NCBI GenBank assembly: GCA_951802195.1
Contig: OX637621.1
Location: 744,001-808,000, forward strand
Direction of reading: 5' to 3'
DNA: 64,000 nt
Source: Tausonia pullulans
Taxonomy: Eukaryota; Basidiomycota; Tremellomycetes; Cystofilobasidiales; Mrakiaceae
Shown: in pieces, positions 57,075-64,000 of the stretch
How positions within the stretch are numbered: position 1 is the first letter of the stretch
How the letters are laid out: each line of letters opens with the position of its first letter
The notes under the pieces: generated by a model
Databases searched by the model: none
What the model saw: the letters and a program-made list of their open reading frames with translations, nothing else
What the model was told of the DNA's origin: nothing
Made by a program: the position numbers and the translations under genes

Positions 57075-60000
57075 ATGAATACTTACCTTCATATCGTCTG
57101 CAATGGTCCGTTCCCCAGCATCGTTGGCTTCGGCGCCCTAGGCATGTTCGCTCGCTTGAGACGAAGCTCTGACCGTCTCCGTCTCTTGCTGCTTGCTCCC
57201 AGCCTCTGTCCGTGGCCATGGCCGATCGCTTGTTTGGGCGGCTACTGTTCCTTCGACCATCGACCCTGGACGCCGAGAGCTCTCGGGCACCTTGCCAGCT
57301 TGGGCGCCGCTACCCCAGGCTGGACGCGGCGACGACAACGGCCAGCAGCAACCAGAGGTGAGCGGTCGATGCCGCCGGCCGGCCGCCTCGCCAGCTGTCA
57401 TTCCAGAGACTTCTCGCTGACCCTTTGCTCTCCCTCTTCTTGAAGCCCGCGGCCGAGCAGGTTGCCTCCAGTTCAAAGTCTCTGCCGTCGGTAGCCACGA
57501 GACAGCTCGTCTTCCCACCAGAATCGTCATGGATTCCCGTCTCCGAGAGGGACCTGTCGTCGAAGACAGGACGCCGACGCGCTGAGTCTTCCCGGCGGAT
57601 CGTCGAGCAGCCCGCCTTAGTCGATGAGACCACCATCAAGGTGCCTTTCTCAGGTAGGAGAAACCCTCCAGACTCGCCTCCAACGACATTATCATCGCCA
57701 TCGTCATCCAAGGCTCGGCCGCTAGACCTGACGCGCACCACCAGCTCGTTCGTAGTTCCACTTCCATGCTTTACATCACTCTTTGACGGGCGAGCAGCTG
57801 GCTGAGCAGCTCTGACATTTCCAGAGAGTCGCCTTCAACGCCCTTCCGGCCACGCCTGAAGCCATCGCCGCCCTCACGGACTAAGTCTCCTGCTCCTACT
57901 CCCAAGGGCAAGGAGCGCGCGGATCCCGCCTCCTCGTCCCCACCCTTGCTTATCGAACAAACATCCAAGACCAAGTCTGCGTCATCCGCATTGCCGCCAA
58001 AGACGCCCGACCGTCCGGGAACGACGCTTCGCATTCAAAACCTTCCCACTTCGCGGCGAGATCGCGAGATCGTGCCTTTGATCGAGCATGCCGCGGGCGA
58101 GAAGGTCCTCAAGTTCAGGCAACCGCACTTCAAGAGTCGCGGCACCTTGCGGCCCTATGCATTTGCCGTCCTCGAGACCGAAGAGGGGATGAAGCGGGCG
58201 ATGGTTGCTTTGCATGGGTCCTTCTTTGATGGGGTAAGTCTTGGACACGTCGCTGTGACGTCTTGAAGCTGTCGCTAATTTATTCTATCAACGCATTCTT
58301 CAGGTGCGCATTGAGGTCCGAGACAGCCGCCTACCGCGGCCTGTAGTTAACAGCTCGGACATCAATGACGGAGTCAGGTTCAGTCTCTCACCGGCCGAGC
58401 GCACATTGTCGCTATCGGCATCGACAATGCCCTTCTCTACCGCCCAACCGGACTCATCTCCCCCCGAATCAGCTGCTTCATTTCCTCTCGTGGCGACTTC
58501 CTCTACGTCACCTCGCTCGAGCTCGTCCCACCCTCCATCAGCTCCTCCGAGTCTCCCTCTGAAAAACGCAGCCGCATCTTGGGTCTCGTCTCCTCAGGCC
58601 GTCAACGTCAACGAACGTGTTCCTGCCTCTCTCTCTTCCACGCCTCCATTCTTGCCCCGTGGATCCCCATCATCTTCCACGCAGACTCCTCCATCCATCG
58701 CTTCCTCGATCCATTCTTCGGCGGCGTCATCCTCCGAGGTCGATGTTACGAAACCGGTTGTCGTTGGAAATCATCCAGGCACGAAGCTCATCATCCGTAA
58801 CCTTCCACGTACGCTTCGAGCTGGCGACATCGTGCCTTTGGTTGCGCAGGCTGCAGGCGAGAAGGTCCTCGAGTTCACGCAACGACGATATGAGAACAAA
58901 GGCATATTCAAATTCCTACCTTACGCCTTCGCCGTTGTTGAGAGCGAGGAGGGGTTGAAGAAGGCAGTGGCTGCTCTTGATGGATCGTTCTTTGACGGGG
59001 TGAGTCGCTGCGCCTGTTCAATTTTCAGAAGCGATGTCGACTGATCCGGCCCGGCTGCACGTGTTCACCAGAGGCGCATTCAGGTTCAGAAAAGTCACGG
59101 ATCGCAACAGGCACCATCTGTCTTGGACGAACCTGGCATTACGTCCAATTCCATACCAACGATGCCCTCCGAGCCTGCCCTGTCTCCCGTTATCGTCTCT
59201 CCATCGACCCTGCCCTCCTCTCATGCTCTTATCTCTTCGTCCGATGTGAGTAGACTCGCGAGAACTGATTAGCCCATTTATGTCACGGACGCTAACAACG
59301 GTTTCTTGACTCAGCCCCCACCGACGATGCCTTTGGAACTTTCGGTAACGCTTTTCTTCCTCTCACGCACCTTCTCGACTCCTGGTCTTCCTGCATGGCC
59401 TACCCTGGAGATGACCGGAGACACCACGACAACCTTGATGCCCTTCGACCAGGCCAAGTCGCTGTCTTGCCACCGTGCGAGCAAGTACAAGGCCGCTGGT
59501 GCTCCTCCTTCGGTGAGCATGACACTCTGAACTCCTTGTCGCGTAGAACTCGACAAGACTGACAAGCTCTCTCCGGTCCAATGGTAGCTTGCGAAAAAGA
59601 TCCGACGCGTTGAGCAGCAGCAGCCCGAGACCAATGCCAGCCTTATATCACTCCCTTATCTCGTCGCGACGGACTTTGTAGAGCGCTGGCTGGCGGCTTT
59701 CCGAGCGCGGGACATCCGGGGCAAGCGGTTACTCCAGCTCAAGCTCGACGACCTTCTCGCCCGGGGCGTCGTGCCTGATGCCGCGCCGGCGAGAGTCCTT
59801 AACCTCAAGATGAGTGAGGCGATGCGTTGGGAGGGGAACAACATTAGGAGGTTGGCTGAGGGAAAGCCGCTGCTTCCTGAGCCGTCGAACCTGTACCTCG
59901 TCGTCAAGCAGCCTCGCCCCATCTGGCCGACTGACCTCACGCCTCCGGAGATCCGCTCACCCTCGGACGCCGAGCCCTCCGCTGCGCCTGCCAACACCAG

Positions 60001-61220
60001 CACCATCGCTCGGCCAGGGTCCTATTCTCTCACCGCATTCGAGGAGAAAAACCTCCGATACATTCGGTACCTCACCCCTGGCGAGCTCGCCGACATCTAC
60101 TCGCGGCTTCGGCCTTTCCTCAGCGGTGAGGGCGGTTCAGACGACACCGCCACATCTTCGGCTCATGCTCCCTCTCGCCCGTGCGACTCACGGAGGGATC
60201 TTTGGCTTCTCTCTCGGTTCGAAGAAGAGATGCGTCGACACATGGACGACTTTCACGCGCGCGTTGTTTCTGTCGCCGTCCCTTCGGAGGGTGCGAACTC
60301 GGCCATCTCATCGGCCTCTTCTTCCTCCTCCGCAGTTGGCATCAACGGCGGCTCTCCCTCGACGTCACCGGCTCCATCGGCGTCTTCCCTCACTGCGGGC
60401 TACAGCCTCAACGTCTTCCAACGGCGAGACCTCGCCGAGTTTCGGGCGCTCACTCTTGAGGAGAAGCGGACGAGGTACCGCGAGCTCGTCGCTTCGCACG
60501 TCGAGGCGACAGGCGTCGAGACGGACGAGGGCAAGGTACGGTGGATGCACCGATTGTATCTGGCGGAAATAGAGCGTACGGAGGAAGAGGGGGAGATTGA
60601 GGAAGAGGTTAGTTGCTGCTGTGCTCTCGAGTGTGGCTGGCGGATCATCATGGATCCTGGCTAATTTTCTATTCCACAAGACTTTTGTTGTCACCAGTGT
60701 GCCCTTTGCTCGAGTCGAGGGCGGAGGAGCTGCAAGCTCGCCGTTTGCTTCGTCCTCCTCATCGCCTGTCACCAGTGTCCCACCGCCACCTCTTCGTGCA
60801 CCGCCGCCTAACATCCGGCCTCCATCATTGTCGCCAGCATCCTACGATGGCTACCCCCCATACCTGACCTCGGAGGAGCAGAAAGGTTTGGACAAACAGG
60901 CAACGACCTCCCCCTACGCTCAGGAGAACTCTCTCTCCATGGACGGTCCCTATCCCGGCGACTTCTATCAGCCCCACTCTGCATACTTCCATCGACAGTT
61001 TCTCGCCTCATCCATGGAGTACGAGCAGCTCCGTCAATTGGAGGAGGGGGAGGCTGCGGTGTACCTCGACCCGGACTGGCGGTACGAGGACGATGCAGAA
61101 GGACGTCGGCCGGCGAAGGGGCCTGGTACATCATCCTATTCAGTGAAGGCCGAGGGGACAGCCCGAGATCTCCAGGAGCAAGAGGATCGCCGAATGAGAT
61201 CATTCATTCGGAGAGGTTGA
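57075..61220 (+). CDS. large protein with two duplicated RRM domains, function unknown
   Basis: Ten exons (57075-57105, 57203-57357, 57407-57747, 57825-58233, 58304-58999, 59072-59245, 59315-59344, 59453-59512, 59588-60607, 60681-61220) give about 1,151 residues with consistent phases. RRM1 (residues about 240-315) has TTLRIQNLPTSRRDREIVPL, AAGEKVLKF and PYAFAVLETEEGMKRAMVAL. RRM2 (about 470-550) has TKLIIRNLPRTLRAGDIVPL, AAGEKVLEF and PYAFAVVESEEGLKKAVAAL. Each is cut by an intron right after FFDG. Between and after them the chain is Ser/Pro-rich. A third conserved-looking region (residues about 640-760) includes YLVATDFVERWLAAFRARD and a second YSLxxFxxxxLxxxRxLTxxE-type motif appears twice (YSLTAFEEKNLRYIRYLT and YSLNVFQRRDLAEFRALT). 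The C-terminus is Glu/Arg-rich. RNA-binding is inferred; the pathway is unknown. The first two exons are the least certain. Confidence 0.75.
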
Positions 61221-62131
61221 GCTTCTGCCAGCTTTTGCCAGGTGGATCCCTGTTCTGAAGATGGGGAGATGAGGAGCTCGCAAAATGCTGACGCTCACCC
61301 GTTATCCCTTCTCAGCTATTTTCCCTCTCTTTCACTTGCCACCCCTCCTTTCCCCTCTTACAGATACATCCCAACTTGGACCTAGTCTGGTCTAGCTTCT
61401 CAAGCCACTCCAGCCAAACAAATCCATCGTGTCCAATCCGGATGCATCTCTCCCCCCTCCTGTTGTTCAATTGAGCGATAAAAGAGAAACGTTCCACAAG
61501 CTAAGGTTAGTTGAAGACTCTTACTGTCTGTGTGCGACGGTCTCGCCTATCTCAGTTCTAATATTGGATATAACTAGGTGGCTCTCTTGCATATTTTCTG
61601 GCAGCCCTTCCCAGCGAGGAGGGGAGCGGTGCAGGACAGAGGTCGTGAAGAGGGGTTCTGGACCTCGCCCTCGACTCGGTCCCGCTGGTCCCGATTCGGA
61701 GGTTGAAGGCGCCCGTTGGATCCTTGGCCTCTTCGAACGCCGGCTCGCCGGACAGAGGAGAGGGAGGACTGAGAGAGAGAGGCGTGAAAAATGGGGAGGC
61801 GTCCCCGAGATCGCCGAAGTCTGACACTTGGGGGGGGGGGGGTCTCGTGATTCTCGCTCTGGTCCTCTCTTCTCTTTCCTCTCTTTCCTCTTTTGTCGCT
61901 CTTCGCAACTCCTTATTTTTGCGATCGCTCACCCCCTTTTGCAAAAGAAAAAATTGTTTCCACCACGCACACATTCTTTATTGCTCCTGCTCTCGCATCG
62001 CACCTTATGCATTGAATTTTCTCCATTTTCATATGCTAGAGCGACGCCTGTTACTCTCTATGAGTTGCAGCTTTGTTAGGCCCAAGTTATGGTTCCGTCG
62101 AGACTGGTCGTTTGAGCATCAGTCATCAGGA
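61221..62131. other. gene-free stretch
   Basis: About 910 bp. The segment near 61665-61745 on the plus strand reads like good codon use (EVEGARWILGLFERRLAG) but has no start or splice context, so it may be a relic or chance. A run of 12-13 G lies at about 61831-61843. No RNA gene was recognised. Confidence 0.4.
61831..61843 (+). repeat. poly-G homopolymer
   Basis: A run of about 12-13 consecutive G in non-coding sequence; its length is likely to be unstable between isolates or sequencing runs. Confidence 0.7.
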
Positions 62132-62751
62132 ATGAACGAACAATCGATGGTCATGTCTTCTGAGTCGCGCTTGCACGCCTCTGACGATCCATCCCATGGC
62201 GAAAGAAATGCAGGCAGAACAACGCGGAAGAGAACGAGGGTACGTCTAGAACGTTGATCGACATGACACTCGGGCCAAACGCAGACGTTCACAATTTCTA
62301 CTCTTTTTCTTCTGGTGACGGCCGTTCACTTGTTCGAGCAGAGAGAGCAAGTAAGTCGATTTTGACAGGATGTCTCTGAGTAAGTTTGCACCTCTATTTG
62401 GCAGGACTTAGACTCGGGGAGGACTAAGCTTTGTGTAAGCCTAGACCAGAAAGAAATGAGTTCAAGGAGGGAGGGAGCTGACGGAGTGTCTCAGCGGCCG
62501 TCATTAGAAGGGAACGCGCAGCCGGCACCTTATCCCTGGAACCCATGATCACGGTTCAAAAGCGTTCCTCTGACCCTCGATGTACACGAGTCACGAAGAT
62601 CATCGACATCATCGCGATCAAGCACCTCCTTCCCTCTTGGGACGTTGTCTATCGTCTTCTCGCAGTCTCCTACATCGTCAAAAGCCACCGCCACTGCATT
62701 CGTCCAGGCATCCTACCTAGAGCAGTGTACTGGACAAGACAATTGAGGTGA
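62132..62751 (+). CDS. candidate small multi-exon gene, function unknown
   Basis: A chain of four possible exons (62132-62239, 62342-62350, 62405-62432, 62495-62751) would encode about 133 residues. It begins MNEQSMVMSSESRLHAS, passes a basic segment (RTTRKRTRREQ) and enters an exon with the strongest coding character (VTKIIDIIAIKHLLPSWDVV and AVSYIVKSHRHC). Donors GTACGT and GTAAGT and acceptors GAGCAG, TGGCAG and CTCAG are good. The third intron is ambiguous: donor GTAAGC two bases later gives a much shorter end, while GTGTAA keeps the long frame open. The last exon ends next to a GTGAGT, so the gene may continue downstream. No family recognised. It could be a young gene, a relic or a non-coding spliced transcript. 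Confidence 0.35.
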
Positions 62752-63570
62752 GTCGCTGAACACAGGAATGGAGAGGAGGGGGGGGCGGGGGAGGGCGGGG
62801 GAGGGCGGTGTCGATGACCAGTCCTTCACGAAGGCACTGGGTCGGGGCTGGCCTGGTGCGGCGCTGGCTGGATGCGGCGCTGGCCTGATGAGGATGAGGC
62901 GTTTGTGTGGCTTCGTTCGCCACGAATGAAAGCGCCTCGAGTTCTCTCCTTCCTCCTTTATTCTTCTCCCTTCGACCACAACAACGAAGAACCAAGAAAC
63001 CCTAACACTCTCTGTCTTTGCTGTCCATTCAGCCCTCTCCTCCGGTCCACTACCCACCTTTCTCTAGCGGAGCAGAGCAGTCTGAGCTCCGCAGACAGTC
63101 CTCGTTCCGGGCACATCGGCCTTCGGCTTCGTCTTGATCCTCCTCTTCGCACACAAGCGTCCCCTTACTTGGCGCTTCAAATCGAGCGCAGGAGTTCTGA
63201 AGCCCCCGTGAGCATCTCCCTCCCAGTGCCTTGTCCGCGCTCCTTTCCTTCCTTCATCAACCTCCCTCCTTCGTCCACCTCCCTCCGTCGTCCTTCCTCC
63301 CTCCACCGCCCACCTCCTGCTTTTTTTTTTCTCCGCAATCTCCATCGCTACGCAACCCTTCGCCCCTGGCCTTTCCCAGATTGCAGCTGACCACCACCTT
63401 GCTGACAATGCGTCGTTCATCGTCATCGTCTATAGCCACCGTTGCCACCAACCAAACAAAGTTCTTCCTTCTTCTTCCGTTTCCGCCTTCGTCGCCTCTC
63501 CGCGGCGCCCCCATCACCTCCTATCAACGCAACGACCCACACCGACAACTCATTTTCCTCCGCTCTTCCA
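62752..63570. other. promoter region of the Zn2Cys6 gene
   Basis: About 820 bp with purine-rich then CT-rich tracts. A short tandem similarity (GGCGCTGGC units) lies at about 62858-62885. A segment near 62885-62935 (RWPDEDEAFVWLRSPRMK) looks coding-like and might be an extra exon of the preceding candidate gene, but I could not connect it. Confidence 0.35.
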
Positions 63571-64000
63571 ATGTCTGACAGCGACGACGCCTCGACCGGT
63601 AAGGTTCGCCAGAGGGTGAGTCGTCGCCTCCATCTATCGATTTCCGTCTCGTGGACATTCTTTCGCTCGGTCGGCTCCTTCGAGCCGGTGGTCTAATATC
63701 GACGACGACGCCTTTTGTGCTTGTCCGCTGAAACCCAACCTCTTTACTCCCCCCCCCCCCCCCCCCCCTCCCCCCCTTCTCCCAATCTTAAAACTAAGGT
63801 TGGCATGGCCTGCGCCTACTGCCGGTACCGTAAGATCAAGTGCGACGGCGCCGAGCGATGCAAAAACTGCGTTCGGACGAGGCGCGTCTGCGAATACGTA
63901 CCCGTTCCTGAGACAGCGAAAAACGAGCGCGCCGACGCCAGGTCGAGGGCCGCCGTCGTCGCGGGCGTCGTCGTCCCTGCTACTGCCCATGGCAAGGGCG
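63571..64000 (+). CDS. Zn(II)2Cys6 binuclear-cluster transcription factor, 5' part only
   Basis: The gene starts at 63571 and runs off the window end. Exon 1 (63571-63615) encodes MSDSDDASTGKVRQR. After a 183-nt intron (63616-63798), exon 2 begins VGMACAYCRYRKIKC and continues CDGAERCKNCVRTRRVC, the six-cysteine fungal Zn2Cys6 motif (spacing C-x2-C-x6-C-x5-C-x2-C-x6-C) right at the N-terminus. The linker ends EYVPVPETAKNERADARSR. Such factors bind CGG-containing sites and regulate metabolism or stress genes. The rest of the protein, including any fungal-specific regulatory domain, is outside the window. Confidence 0.9.
63749..63776 (+). repeat. poly-C tract inside an intron
   Basis: About 20 consecutive C, one T, then about 7 more C, inside the first intron of the Zn2Cys6 gene and about 20 bp before its acceptor. 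It forms the polypyrimidine tract in an extreme, repeat-like form. Confidence 0.75.

Noticed and set aside
57079-57090. ATACTTACC near 57080, identical to the 5' end of U1 snRNA
   Set aside because: The sequence after it does not match U1 stem-loops or an Sm site, and the segment fits the first exon of the tandem-RRM gene. The match is too short to mean anything.
61429-61824. Plus-strand frame with a coding-like core (EVEGARWILGLFERRLAG)
   Set aside because: Only about 30 codons look coding; there is no credible start, splice partner or homology. Noted as a possible relic but not called.
1-64000. Transposons, virus-like elements, CRISPR arrays, tRNA or rRNA genes
   Set aside because: No terminal repeats, reverse transcriptase, integrase, transposase, capsid motifs, spaced direct repeats, tRNA cloverleaf or rRNA segments were recognised by eye. 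A tRNAscan and repeat search would be needed to exclude short ones.

Overview
This is a nuclear contig from a basidiomycete fungus, most likely a Pucciniomycotina red-yeast type (Rhodotorula/Rhodosporidium or another Microbotryomycete). The evidence is GC-rich DNA with C/G-ending codons, densely packed genes on both strands, many introns of about 55-90 nt with CTGAC or CTAAC branch sites and GTRNGT donors, CT-rich leaders, and purely eukaryotic gene content (U2 snRNA, SSU-processome proteins, Sec7 Arf-GEFs, an HSF-type factor, a Zn2Cys6 factor). The placement within Basidiomycota is inference. I joined exons by reading frame, splice consensus and family conservation, so most boundaries should be right to within a few bases.

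1-13 kb: a Ser/Pro-rich protein of unknown function (275-2525), a flavin-containing monooxygenase (3188-5017), a second disordered protein on the minus strand (7769-5287), peptidyl-tRNA hydrolase (8342-9406), HGH1, the eEF2-folding factor (11465-9466, minus), and UTP23 of the SSU processome (11654-13145), divergent from HGH1. 13-20 kb: a small membrane protein (13330-14422), a decayed gene relic on the minus strand (about 14645-15300), a U2 snRNA gene (about 15929-16115) and an HSF-type transcription factor (19366-17074, minus) with an enlarged DNA-binding domain.

20-33 kb: two large Arf-GEFs of different Sec7 subfamilies, convergent on each other: an EFA6/PSD/Yel1-like protein (20523-26357) and a diverged Syt1/IQSEC-like protein (32991-26759, minus) whose catalytic Sec7 residues are altered. 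33-43 kb: an FHA-domain SNIP1/Pml1 splicing factor (33491-34749), an EF-hand MscS channel in about 24 exons including several microexons (35251-39780), and UTP5/WDR43 (40251-42593).

43-53 kb: an AAAP amino-acid transporter (43469-46413), a Nha1-type cation/proton antiporter (47081-50878) and a small SH3 protein (52508-51552, minus). 53-64 kb: a small Pro/Ala-rich protein, a coiled-coil membrane protein possibly related to OM14, a probably mitochondrial RRM protein, a large protein with a duplicated RRM (57075-61220), a short multi-exon candidate gene (62132-62751), and the start of a Zn2Cys6 factor cut by the window end (63571-64000).

The genes look like ordinary housekeeping and signalling genes rather than one cluster. 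I saw no transposon, virus-like element, CRISPR array, rRNA or tRNA that I could support. The most notable items are the U2 snRNA gene, the two unusual regulatory domains (HSF wing insertion, Sec7 catalytic substitution), the RRM duplication that kept its intron position, and the microexons.
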